This document shows, in pieces, positions 47,101-57,638 of a DNA stretch of 64,000 nt. The notes under the pieces were generated by a model. The model saw only the letters and a list, made by a program, of their open reading frames with translations, was not told the origin of the DNA and did not search any database. Made by a program: the position numbers and the translations under genes. Numbering within the stretch: position 1 is the first letter of the stretch; the number at the start of each line of letters is the position of its first letter. The DNA lies in contig JALGPY010000006.1 in NCBI GenBank assembly GCA_023055425.1, positions 91,857,935 through 91,921,934 on the forward strand. The letters run 5' to 3'. This DNA comes from Linanthus parryae. Its lineage: Eukaryota > Streptophyta > Magnoliopsida > Ericales > Polemoniaceae.

Positions 47101-47702
47101 ATATTTCCCAAGCAGTGGGAGTTGTTAGCAGATTCATGAGAAATCCCGCTAAGGAGCATTGGAGAGCTGTGAAGTGGATTTTCAGGTATCTGAGAGGTAC
47201 ACAGGATGTAGCTTTGTGCTATGGAGGGTCAGAGATCAGTTTGAAAGGGTATGTTGATTCAGACATGGCTGGTGATGTGGACAGAAGAAAGAGCACTACA
47301 GGCTATGTGTTTACACTTGGAAGTGGAGCATTCAGTTGGGTTTCGAGGTTGCAGAAAATTGTTGCCCTATCTACTACTGAAGCCGAATATGTAGCAGCTA
47401 CGGAAGCGTGCAAAGAGATGGTTTGGCTACAGAGTTTCTTGAGGGAACTTGGGAAGAAGCAGAGGAGTTGTAAGCTGTATAGTGACAGTCAGAGTGCAAT
47501 TCATCTAGCGAAGAATTCCACTTTTCATGCAAGGACGAAACACATTGACGTCAGGTATCACTTCATTCGTTCATTATTGGAGAAAGACGTGATCAAATTG
47601 GAGAAGATTCACACGAGCCAAAATCCTGCGGATATGTTTACCAAGGTTGTGACCTTGGAGAAGCTGAGAACCTGCTCGACTTCGGTTGGCCTAGTTACAT
47701 GA
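44107..47702 (+). pseudogene. B gag-pol remainder, one internal stop codon
   Basis: The frame continues from the gag piece at 35377-35662 and is open to a TAG at 46917-46919. It then runs on in the same frame to TGA at 47702. Gag has a zinc knuckle at 44535-44576 (CYNCGESRHFLREC, Arg replacing the usual Gly before His). Protease is VVDSGA near 44691. Pre-integrase is WHHRLGH and CEDC. The integrase core carries HTDVWGP, LRSDNGGEY and QNGVAECMNRTL (Cys where Arg is usual after the catalytic Glu). Reverse transcriptase has LDVKTAFLHG and YVDD (46740-46751). RNase H reads VDSDMAGD, TTEAEY and YSDSQSA. Apart from the insertion of A, the nonsense codon is the only break I see. Confidence 0.9.
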
Positions 47703-47775
47703 TGAGAGGCCAAGTCCACACTCATGGAGGATGTTGAATTGAAGCTGGGAGAAGTACACTCATAGTTAATCAATC

Positions 47776-47789
47776 TTCAAGTGGGAGAT
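47776..47789 (+). promoter_or_regulatory. B polypurine tract
   Basis: CTTCAAGTGGGAGAT-type tract immediately before the 3' LTR, 74 bp after the pol stop. Confidence 0.75.
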
Positions 47790-48081
47790 TGTTAAGTGTG
47801 AAGACAGCTTTGTAACCTAGTCTAAATTAGAGGGGCTTACAAGCAACTCATGTATTACTATCTCTATATAAATTAACCTAGCTCTAGGGTTAGGGTATCA
47901 CATCAGAGAGAGAGAGAGGCTGAGAGATCTTTTGTACTTTTCATTCGTTCATCATAGTGAAGTGGGTGTGGACCGTGGATGTAGCCAATTTGGTGAACCA
48001 CGTAAATCGTCGTGTTCTTGTTCGTGTGATTTTGTTTTGCTTTTCGTTGCGTTGTTATATCGCTCCGAGTCGATCCTAACA
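47790..48081 (+). repeat. B 3' LTR
   Basis: 292 bp, partner of 34534-34823, with TATATAAA at 47865-47872. The CCGAC duplication follows at 48082-48086, where D's sequence resumes. Confidence 0.9.
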
Positions 48082-48086
48082 CCGAC

Positions 48087-50052
48087 TAGACCCACCGGCC
48101 CTGCATTTAAGCAGCCGAGTCCTCTTGATTTTATTCTATCTTTCGTTGAGGACAACGAAGAGCTTAAGTGTGGGGGAGTTTTTCGCTATCCGCTAGTTAG
48201 CCATTTCATAGCCTTCTTACATGTAGTTTATTGAGTCGAGTTTGCATGTAGATGTGAGTCGGTTAGTTTTGCATGTGCACGTTTATTTTATGCATTGTAT
48301 ATATTTTTTGCACTTTTACTTATTGCGTCCACCTACCCATACTTTGTTGGTTAGTCGAGTTGGCCAGTTACATATAGTGTCGAGAAAAAAAAATTGAAAA
48401 ATCCTAAAAATTGATTTTTTTTTGAGAAAGGGAAATTGAAGAGAGTATGCGTGGAGAGGGCTTAATGATAGAAATTCCCAAGAAGTAGGACAATCTGAGG
48501 TGCGGTAGACACGAGAATCTGGAGTAGGATGGCTATAGGGCCAATGCACTCGACAATTGTGAGTAGCTGTCTCTCAAACTAGTTATCCTACTAGCGCTAC
48601 ACCACCGTCACTTAGGTAGTCTTCAACCCTCCTCGTAGTGGCAACGGAACAGCTGTGCGAGTGATTTTTATGGGGACCTCACGTCCCGTATCCATCGCCT
48701 AGGTCCATAAGTCACCCCAATTTGATCCATTTACCCCCTTTTATTCACAGCCTCTAGCCTAGGAAGCCTTTCCTTGTGACTTTCATCACTAGTTAGAATG
48801 GTCCCTTCCTATGCGTCATAATAGAGGGAGTTGAATTAGGGAGGTTCGTTGAGGGTGAGTTGATATTATACATCTTGAGTGGCTTCTCTTACATGTCATC
48901 TTTTTAGGGGATGTGAGGGTGAGTCAGAGACGGCAGCACACTTCGGTGTGGCGGTGAGTCGTGTCCATACACCACGACCACAGGTGGAGTGTCGTAGTGC
49001 GTGATACTTTTTTCTGCACGTCATGGGTTGGGGGTTGATTGTTCTTATAGAAGGATGTGCTTCGATTTTTATGATTATTCTCTATATCTTAGGTGATGAG
49101 GAGGATAGGTTGGAAAAAGCACATATATACATTGACTACCGGGTTTTTGTGATATATGATTTACATTGAGTGTGGGGGTGTTGACGTTTATCGTGATTAC
49201 ACATTTGATTTGACACATTCCACCCCTACGTTATTTGCTTTGACGGATTGTTCTCCTCGGATATTTGCTACTACTATGAGATCCATGTGATATATTTTTT
49301 TGTGAAAGAGAAAGAAAAAAAAAAATACAAAAACAGAAATTGAAAGTGAAAAGGAATAAGGAGCTGAAATTAAACTTCTTGAAGACCAGGGAGGCTAGCT
49401 ATGGATCTGGATCAGTTCTTCACATTTGTGGCCGCGAGAACGGCGTTGCACCAAGATTGAGGGAATGAGGGCCGGAGTAGTTAGTTTGGTGGGGTTCCTT
49501 GGATTTTGGTGAGGGAGTGTGAGAATCGGGTTTAGTGAGTTATATTATGACGTCTAGGACTGCGCTTCTAAATATCCTAACCTACCCGTCCTAAGCCGTC
49601 AACAATTGAAACCCGTGGATAAATAGCTCGGATAGTAAGTGCTAGGGATACGTTTGATGAGTGTGCGAAAGCAACTTGTTTTGTGTTCGTGCCCGTTCTG
49701 TCTGACGAAACTGGCCCAAGTTCTACCGATCACCAAAGTTATATAATCTTCTATGGGATGTGAGAGCCTTATGACATGCCGATTTGTTCTTTGAGATTAC
49801 CCAATCTCTAACAAGAAAAAGAAAAAACAATATGTTCTTTAATTCCTTGCATTGTACATACTTGAGTTGCATTGTACATATCATGTAGTTTGCATAGTCG
49901 TGTCTTTGTGTAATGAGTCATGAGTCGTGTTGGCTAGCGGAAAGTGAAGTATGAAAATTGGTGGGGTATGCATTGGTTTGGTTGTGTTATGTATGCAATG
50001 TCTCAAGTGTGGGGGTCTTGTGCTTCATTGTTGCTCGAGACGAGCAAAAGAG
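48087..50052 (+). other. D 3' noncoding region, shared with E
   Basis: No supported gene. It contains 'gaggacaacgaag' followed by TAAGTGTGGGGGAGTT (48165-48180), an exact duplicate of the terminal polypurine tract. It also carries the ordered blocks described for E: 'ttaggtagtc' ... 'ctcgtagtgg' at 48612-48641, 'gagggtgagt' ... 'ggtgtggcggtg' at 48914-48956, and 'gagggccggag' ... 'gggtttagtgag' at 49464-49538. A-rich low-complexity DNA lies near 49300-49360. Confidence 0.65.
48165..48180 (+). promoter_or_regulatory. D internal polypurine tract
   Basis: TAAGTGTGGGGGAGTT, identical base for base to 50053-50068 but 1.9 kb upstream. It may act as a second plus-strand start (central-type tract) or mark an ancestral boundary. 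Confidence 0.6.
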
Positions 50053-50068
50053 TAAGTGTGGGGGAGTT
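50053..50068 (+). promoter_or_regulatory. D terminal polypurine tract
   Basis: TAAGTGTGGGGGAGTT abuts the 3' LTR start TGATAGCGCC. Confidence 0.8.
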
Positions 50069-51729
50069 TGATAGCGCCTTTTAGGAGCTATAATTATTTA
50101 GCATTTACCACATGTTAATAGGTATTTGAGAATGATTTGAGCTTAATTGTAGAGAATATGGGTCGTTTTATCACTTGTTGCTCACCATGTGCTATATTGT
50201 TAGTCCGGGCGTTTTCTATGCATATTTCATTGTTATTTGTCAAATATAATCGCTTGGTATGTTTATTCATGTTGTCTTGGCAGGAACGGATGCTAATCGG
50301 TTGATAGGAGGCATGGAACGAACTTCGGAAACAACGGGAGCTCAAGTGGAGTAAAGAGAAGCCGAATTGGAGGAGCTTGGATGACCAGATTTCACTATTT
50401 TGATCCTATTTGGAGTTAATAAATGAACTTGGAGGTGAAACCAGTGCCAAATGAAAGTACACTCAGAGAGCTTTCCAACGATAGGTCACCCAGCTAAATC
50501 TGAGTTCGGATGAAGAAGATATGGCCTATTGAAGTCAGGAGCAGATTTTCAGGGGGCTATTGTGTAATTACTGAAGACTTCTGCGGGTTATGAAAGAAGG
50601 ACGACCTAGGGACGACAATACACACCATTCACGCCTGGAGAGAGCCACGATCAAGGAGGAGAGCAATGATACTACATTGGGAGCAACCTCAAGCAAGGAG
50701 AAGAGCCCGGATCGCGCCAATCTTCACGATCTCTAGCGTTTGATCTCTTATTCCCTCTTCTAATCACTTGTATGGGGAAACTTTGTTGCTTTGCTACGAT
50801 TTCAAGTAGTAGCTAGATGTTTTGCTAGGCTTCTCTAGAAAGCCTAGGGTTTATGTAGACAATATGTTTTCCGGATTTGAAACTTGGTTTCATGCTTTTG
50901 GATTTAGATTCATTGAATCGATGTTTAGTTTCTTGATCTTGTTATTGAATCCTGTCTATTGACACGGCTAGATTATGATTTGATAGTCATGAGACTTAGG
51001 GTTTATTCGTGAATCAATTTCTTGCTTAATGTTAATATTTGTTTTAGCTAATTGTTCATATGCTGTTCTCAATCCTTGGCAAGAATGGAGTAATTAACCG
51101 GACTTGTTAATTAGCTAGCGAGTGCGTGAGACTGACTTAGACCTAGTTGTGATGAGATATGAACAACAATCCTTAATCACTGAGACTGAGAAGAGAAGTG
51201 TGTAGGATTGGCATTAGTGGGTAGATTCGGTAGGAGATAGTGAGGTGTTCGAGTGGTGGTGGTCTGAGAGGACATCATTACGTGCATTGTCGTTAGCCTC
51301 CTAGAACGGTTTGGTAGATGTCGGTGGACAGACAGGACACCAAGTAAACCGCGACGTAGAACAATATGAGACCGAGAGGAGATTGTCAGTGCTATTACCC
51401 GCTTAGTTAGAATAGAGTTAACGTGTTACATAGCTGATCCGGAAATTGTCTACATCCCTAGGTGATCTAGAGAATGCTTAGTTTCTCCTTATTTGTTTAA
51501 TAAAAATAAAAACCCAAAAATATTAGTTTAGTTGTTTATTTTATTTTAGTCACCTGTTTGAGGGTGACAACTCTTAAAATTACAATTCTTCCTCCTGTTA
51601 AATTACTCTAAGTTATTAACTAATTAAATAATCTCAAGTCTGTCCTCGTGGGATCGATAACTTGGGGTTGAAATACACCCCTATATTACTTGACTGTGCA
51701 CTTGCGCATACAAGTAAGAAATCGTGTCA
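50069..51729 (+). repeat. D 3' LTR
   Basis: 1661 bp, partner of 30508-32151, ending ATCGTGTCA. ATCTT at 51730-51734 matches AGCTT at 30503-30507 in four of five bases. Confidence 0.85.
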
Positions 51730-51734
51730 ATCTT

Positions 51735-52283
51735 GGTCATGTGTAATCGTAGCTAAAACCTTAATTCGGGATATCTCATAGGGAGCGAGAGTTTGAACAC
51801 CACATTTGGTTATTTATGGATCTTGTTTCATGCTTTTTAGCCTAATTGAATGTGTTATGCTTAGCTATGCTTGATTTATGTACTTAATTCTATCGTTTCT
51901 ATTGTTTGAGCTCGCAAGAGGATGATTGTAGGTAGAGGATGTTAGAGAAATCAATATTCGCTACCCGAAAACTTGAATCAAGCACTAGCCGTATCTAGGG
52001 TTGAGAGAAATCAGGTACGAGAGTTCGAATTTAGACTTTGGTTGAGAAATCTTCAAAGTATAGGTGCTCGTTTGGCTAAGTAGAAGAAATTCGTGTTGCT
52101 TGAACATAAATCCGACATGGTGTGGAATCCCTAGTGAACCCGTAGAGATATCCTGAACGTGCTTTGCCCAAATAAGGTTAAGAAGTCTTAGCTAGTTTAC
52201 AAGAAGTCCTTTGGGTTCGACAAACCGGGATTTCCAGATATTACTACACACGACGGCTGTACACTTGCAATTGGATCGTGTCA
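51735..52283 (+). repeat. E 3' LTR, second part
   Basis: It resumes after D's target duplication and ends ATTGGATCGTGTCA at 52283, the same terminal wording as D's LTRs. Positions 52252-52269 recur at 16418-16435 at E's left junction. Confidence 0.65.
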
Positions 52284-52790
52284 GGTATCCAAACCAATCT
52301 AAACTCTCTCTGTGTGGATTTTCAGATGTTGACTTTGCAGTGTATAATGTTGAAAGAAAAATAACTTCAAGGTGTTGCCAATATCTTGGATCATCCCTGA
52401 TAAGCAGGCATTCTAAGAAGCAAAACTCAGTTGCATTGTCAACTACATAAGCTGAATACATAGCAGCTGCAGCTTGCTTCTCACAAGTGCTATGGATGGA
52501 TTAACAGATTAGAGACTTGGGACTTGAATTCAAAGATATACCTATCAAATTTCACAACACTAATGCAATCTCTACTACAAAGAATCTATTCATCACTCAA
52601 GAATTAAACACATTGATATCAGACACCATTTTATTAGAGATCATGCATAGAAAGGTGATATCTCTCTTGAATTTGTGCTCACTAACATGCAATTTGCAGA
52701 TATCTTCACATAACAATTGCCAGAAGACCGATTTTCTGCCACGAAATTAGAAGTTGGCATCCTAAGTAAGGAATCACTTGTTAGGGGGAG
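52284..52790 (+). pseudogene. F RNase H and pol end, broken
   Basis: The translation reads LCGFSDVDFAVYNVERKITS, then CQYLGSSLISRHSKKQNSVALSTT, stop, AEYIAAAACFSQVLWMD, stop, RDLGLEFKDIPIKFHNTNAISTTKN. This is the RNase H domain of Sireviruses, with the first Asp (SDVDF) and the AEY glutamate recognisable. After a frameshift, the HFIRDH and ADIF regions follow near 52630-52700. Two or more stops make it non-functional. A purine tract (ttagggggagtatcaag, near 52780) follows pol. Confidence 0.8.
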
Positions 52791-53210
52791 TATCAAGTAA
52801 GGATATGTGGTTTCAAAGTTCCGGAAAGTTTTTCAAAACCTTGAAAATATTGTCAAAGCCTTGAAATTACTTGTTTCAGTACTACATCATTTCAAGGTCT
52901 TGAAACTTTTTTCACAGCTATGAAAATAAAAATGTATACTACATAGTCAATGAATGGATCACCAATGTTGGGTTTTATCTCTCCAGGTAATTGACTATCA
53001 TTGTTTTCTAAATTAAAATCAAATATTTTTAAGAAAACATATCAAATTATTTTATTTCCTTGAGGAGTTCAAATTTTAGTCAAACTTCCTTTCTCCATAT
53101 ATGGGAATATTTTGTTTCCTATTAAAACTCAAACTCTTTAGTACTCATTTTCTCTCTTCTCTCTCGTATCTGTCACTCCTCCCTATATCTTCTAAATACC
53201 CAAAACCCTA

Positions 53211-54590
53211 ATGGACTCTCGAAGAACCTCAGACAGAATCAAGATGGCTGGAGGCTCCAAGAAAAGTTCATGGAAAAAGAGGAAGACTGCAGAATTGGAA
53301 GTGCAAACTATCAGTGATGTGTCCAGTTCCAGAACTCCTAGTCCACCTAAACTCTCCTCTCCTCCACCAAAGAAGAAGAGCAAGAAGGACAATAAAGAAC
53401 AGACTATTTCTTCAAGCATGAAGAAGAAGTAAGATACAACAGGTGACTCTGAGAAACAGAAATGAATTCAGATTTGAAGTCCTAAGTCAACAAAGAAGAC
53501 TTCTTATGTTTCTTCCTTTCTGTTTTGACTAACTCTGAAGCCTTAAAATTGGCCAAGGAAGAATTTTTTCTAACCAATGCAGAAACCTCCTTGAAACAGC
53601 TAACACACTTTGTGTTAACTATTGAAGCTAAACTTTTGTTTACGATTTTGATGAGGTGCGTAGTTCGTACGGAGAATTCTAAGAAGTTGCTTTCAGACAG
53701 AGTACTATATTTGCTGTGTCTGACCATGCATGGTTATGAGACTAATTTACCAACCATTATTATGGAACACATGCTTTATTCCTTTACCAAGAAAAGGAAC
53801 TACCCCCTACCTTATGCCAATCAGCTCACCCCGTTCTTTGATCACTTAGCCATAGACATGGAAGAGGCAATCACAACTGGCTTTGGAAAGCTTGATAAAA
53901 GGCTTTTCAAAGGATTGGAATAGTGCCAGTGAGGGAGTTTGGAAACTCTACTATGAATTTTTTACTGAGTAGCTACAGTCTAAGATGTTTCCTAAACCTA
54001 ATTCCCTACCATCTCCTTCAACTCTACCCACCCCATCTCTAGATCAATCCCTGGTGCTTCAAAGACTAGATTTCATTGAGAATGAATTGGATGATTTCAA
54101 GCAGGGATATTTTGAGCTATGTGTTGAATTCAAATAGATGAAATTCATTGTTGAAAGTGTCTTCAAAAGTATTAATTTTATCAATGATGAGGAAGAAGTC
54201 TCACAAGCTCCAGATGGATCAAAGAGGGCACTCTATACAGCTGATTTGTTTGATGAGCACAATACTGAGGATGAAGCTGCAGGAGATAAGGGTACTGGGA
54301 AACAAGTTGCTGGTAAAGATGAAGTTGGGAAAAAGATTATATAAGATAAGGTACTGATTGATGAAGACAGAATTGACATTCAAAAGCTTCTCAAATAGAC
54401 TTTGCAGAAGAAGAAGAAGAAGAAGAAAGGAAAGGAACCTATGACTTCTGCTAACTTATTTGAAACTGTGGATGCTGATGAACCTGGCGATGAGGCTGCT
54501 CAGGGTGATGATGCTGAAGATGCATAAGAAGAAGAAAGTGATAAAGGGAAAGATACTGGAGACAAGACAGATGCAGATCCAAAGCATTGA
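53211..54590 (+). pseudogene. F third ORF (env-like), broken
   Basis: Several open pieces lie between pol and the 3' LTR, where Sireviruses carry their env-like third ORF. The first (53211-53432) is basic and Ser/Pro-rich (RRTSDRIKM, PPKKKSKKD), resembling nuclear-localisation sequence. The second (53525-53923) is hydrophobic/helical (LAKEEFFLTNAETSLKQL, then LLSDRVLYLLCLTMHGYETNLP and YPLPYANQLTPFFDHLAIDME), matching the plant-transposon-protein type domain. The third part (54138-54590) is acidic and Lys-rich. I see no signal peptide or transmembrane segment. The function of this ORF in Sireviruses is not established. Confidence 0.55.
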
Positions 54591-54977
54591 TTCTAGCCTT
54601 CCTTTCTACCCTATTTTCAAATCCTTGGAATCCTTTTCAAAGCCTTGAAAATATGCTCCTACTCCTTCAAAATTTTCTAAGTTTTTCAGTCTTTTCAGAA
54701 AACTTTTGATCCAACATTCTCTCTCAATTTTTTTTTATGAAAGTCAAAAAGGGGAAGAAAGTTAGGTGTTTCTTTAAGGATAATAAGATCTTGGGAAGAT
54801 CAGTAGGCTTTTTGAATACTTGAACTGCTTTAGTTTTGTTTTGGAGATTACTTAGTTATTTTTTTGTTTGCTATGAAGTTACTATGTTTTTTATTCCATA
54901 TAGTTGTTCTGCCATGCTAGTAATGTATATTTTTTGCAGAATATAAGTATCAAACAAATTACTGGTTTTGGTCTTTC

Positions 54978-54991
54978 ATCTAGGGGGAGAT
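54978..54991 (+). promoter_or_regulatory. F polypurine tract
   Basis: ATCTAGGGGGAGAT adjoins the 3' LTR start TGTAAGTTCA. Confidence 0.75.
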
Positions 54992-56204
54992 TGTAAGTTC
55001 ATAGATTGTTTCAAGGCCTTGAAACAGCTTTCAAAGCCTTTGAAGCAGCACTTCAATTCACAACGTATACTCAGGGGAAGTTTTCCTTCCGATTTGATTT
55101 CTATTCTCGTTTGATTGATTATGCCTAATTCGATGTTGAAAGACACACTAATATGATCTTTGGTCATGACTTAATCTCACTAGTCGACTGAGTTTTTGCA
55201 GGATCTATTAGCTACCTATTTTTCCGGAACAATTTCATTACTTGTCTATATGCAGAAAATGAAATCCAGTTTGCAGATGAATCCTACTATTATGGAATCA
55301 TGTCTGGATTTTCCTAAGACCTTTAGAGAGAAGATCAGATCAATATCTTTGAAGATAGTTAGCAACTAGACGTTGGGATTGAACTGTTAAGGAGTCAAAG
55401 ATATGCTGCTTGATTTTAGGAAATTATGTTGAAGAAGACCCTATATATTATGCATTTCCAACAAGCAGAATAAGAAGACTGTTGAGAGAATTCGTACACA
55501 ATTTTTTCATAGACACTCAAACACTCCAAAGGATTGGCAAGCAACACATAGGAAGAATCAATTCACACAATCCAAGCTTCAGAAGAGCACCGCAGACTTA
55601 ACTGCATCACTTTGTTACATTGTTCTTCATTATGTGCTTCATTTTTATATCATTTTGTTTGATACCTCTATTATCTTAATCTCGTGGTGTTATTCAAGAG
55701 GAACAACAAAATATTCTTATTGAATCAGTTAGCCAGATCAGGTGCTAGATAGGTTAGTGAGAATCACAAGCTGTAACAGAGAAAGGGAAGTCTCTGTACT
55801 TGAGATCCGGGGCTTAGCTTTTGATTAATAAGAAGTATGTTTGAAATCTTGCTTGGTTTAGATCCCTCAGGAAGAGACGTAGTTCATTTAGGACTGAACT
55901 CTGTAAAATCCATGTGTCTATTGATCTTTTCTTTTTCAGTTTAATTGCATAAGTTAACTACACAAAATAGGTTTTCTGTTCGAAGTCTTGAAAGACATTT
56001 CAAGGCCTTGAAAACTATCATCAAACTTTTCTACCACCTGTTTTGATTCCAAGGACTTGAAACTTATTTCAAGGCCTTGAAACACTTCATGTTTTCTACA
56101 AACTTGTTTAAAACCACACATTTGGCAAAAGTTTCCATACTCTATTCAACCCCCCCCCCTTTGAGAGTATTGATCATGTTTAGTTTCCTACGTACTGTCT
56201 TCCA
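54992..56204 (+). repeat. F 3' LTR
   Basis: 1213 bp, uninterrupted, ending ...GTCTTCCA, followed by GATTT. It carries three perfect TTTCAAGGCCTTGAAA palindromes (55009-55024, 55998-56013, 56067-56082). It shows the empty target site of the Mutator-like element near 55660. Confidence 0.85.
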
Positions 56205-56209
56205 GATTT

Positions 56210-57638
56210 CATTCTTTCTTAGTCTTGCGTGTCTTAAAAAATACTAAGACTCATACAATGAATTGCTTCCTTGCTTTTATAAAATGTATACATATTCTTA
56301 TTTTAACTTTATACATACGTGTTAATTAGAACTTCTTACATATATAATGTGACTGCTTTGGAGTGTAGATGTTACAGTTCTAGACATTTTTGGTAGGCCT
56401 GTGATGAATGATCTAGACTTTCCATTTCTCTCAACGATATGGGTCTCTTGCTCTGACTAAAAGAGTACACCACATTACTCAATTGTATCTCTTATATGCC
56501 TTTTTGTTCCAAATTGGATGTTATTTTAGGGAGAACAATATGCGTCATTGAATTTTTTAACTTATTTGGAACTAGAAATTTTATCTCTAGGTGTGTTTAA
56601 TTCTTCCCTAAACTCTGTTGCATGTGCAGTTTGTGCATGAAGGTCAAGAACAAACAGTTTCTGTCTATTTCAAACATGTATACGTCTTCCAATCATTGAT
56701 CTTCGAACCTGCAATTTGCACCTTTGTACTCCATGTACTTATGTCTATCAAGTTCATGTCGATTGGGTGAATCATTACCCACTTCAACGATGTCTAAAGT
56801 GAACCCAAAGTCACAAGGTTGAAACCCAGTTCTGTGTAGGTGGAAAAAAAAACCTAAGTGCAGAAAGCTAAAACATAAACTGCAAGTCTTCTAACTCTCT
56901 TAATTCTATGATCTATTATGGAAATTGGTCATTCTTGTTGCTGTGATTAGACTTGACTAATACTTCAATGAACTCAACTGGGGCTTAACATGGTTCTTCA
57001 TAGTGTGTTCATAGCCTTGAACTAGGTAAGAATTCTACAAATGTGCAGTTTGGGAGCTAATTAACATCCAAAGTTTAACCACCTGTATTTAATTCATTTA
57101 TTGGGCTATCCTAGTTTCCTTTGCCGATATGGAAACCTTGATCGAGTGACTTCCAAGTTGTGAGTATTTTTTCCCTCCAATTAACCACTTTGTGTGTCTA
57201 AATTACCCCCAACGTTGACTATGTATTTTTTTTCTTATCCAGACTTGGCTCACTTCTTGGTTGGCCAAATTTTATTTTCCCTCCTCAAATACTCTCATGC
57301 TATTATTTCCTTTTAAATTTAAGTAATTAGTCTCTAAACTGACACTTCATTGGGCCAGTTGACCAAATTAACTATGAAGGGAAAATGATAATCTCTCAAA
57401 CATGTTGCCAAATTGCACATCAAATGTGAAATCTTGAATTGAAGTAACTCTATATTTTACTTCAAATTACCACAATCAAAGTGTAGGCCAATTTATCCAA
57501 TAATCCACAAGAAGGACCAAACTATAATTTTGACAAACTGTTAGGGCCTAAGTGCAATTTAAAAAAATGTGAGAATAAAGTATCAGGGCTTAGCCTTTCA
57601 TTTAGGACTGTCTAAGACTAGGGAATTATTCGAGAAAG
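56210..57638. other. Unassigned DNA right of the nest
   Basis: No gene or complete element is recognised. The part from about 57300 to 57600 shares phrasing with the gypsy-type LTR at the window start (for example 'gggcctaagtgcaattt' at 57545), so it may be the edge of another chromovirus-type LTR. Frames are short and unsupported. Confidence 0.35.

Larger units (their letters stand above)
34534..48081 (+). mobile_element. Element B: Tork/Tnt1-like copia, interrupted by A
   Basis: It has short LTRs (34534-34823, 290 bp; 47790-48081, 292 bp) flanked by CCGAC at 34529-34533 and 48082-48086. There is an initiator tRNA-Met primer site, a polypurine tract, and a gag-pol frame split by element A. 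LTR comparison by eye gives about seven substitutions and one 2-bp indel (about 2.4%). Without A the element is about 5.1 kb, normal for the clade. Assignment to Tork/Tnt1 rests on short LTRs and gag/pol wording and is less certain than the copia assignment. Confidence 0.9.
30508..51729 (+). mobile_element. Element D: non-autonomous Athila/Tat-like element
   Basis: Its LTRs are 30508-32151 (1644 bp) and 50069-51729 (1661 bp), both starting TGATAGCGCC and ending ATCGTGTCA. The flanks are AGCTT (30503-30507) and ATCTT (51730-51734), four of five matching. It has a tRNA-Asp primer site and two identical polypurine tracts. With B and A removed, the internal part is about 4.4 kb and encodes one short broken ORF, with no protease, reverse transcriptase or integrase. 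The LTRs differ at about 7% of sites over the first 390 bp by eye. It lies inside E's 3' LTR. Confidence 0.85.
16418..52283 (+). mobile_element. Element E: Athila/Tat-like element with gag and protease only
   Basis: Its right part is complete: polypurine tract at 29411-29426, then a 3' LTR (29427-30507 and 51735-52283, interrupted by D) ending ATCGTGTCA like D's LTRs. The left part begins with gag, preceded by only 18 bp (16418-16435) that match the LTR near its end (52252-52269). Most of the 5' LTR, the primer site, the leader and the gag start are absent. Coding consists of gag and an aspartic-protease-like region. Once C is removed, nothing resembling reverse transcriptase or integrase remains between 18556 and 29411. 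No target duplication can be assigned. Confidence 0.75.
11628..56204 (+). mobile_element. Element F: nested, decayed Sirevirus (Ty1/copia)
   Basis: F has two LTRs (11628-14036 and 54992-56204). GATTT lies immediately outside both ends (11623-11627 and 56205-56209), and there is a tRNA-Met-like primer site and a polypurine tract. Removing inserted elements leaves about 7.5 kb. Sirevirus identity rests on the gag sequence, a second Cys/His motif, the RNase H wording, a third ORF between pol and the 3' LTR, and repeated palindromes in LTRs and internal DNA. Gag and pol contain several stops. Integrase and reverse transcriptase are missing between 16417 and 52284. The LTRs differ at roughly one site in ten by eye, unevenly. 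Confidence 0.85.
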
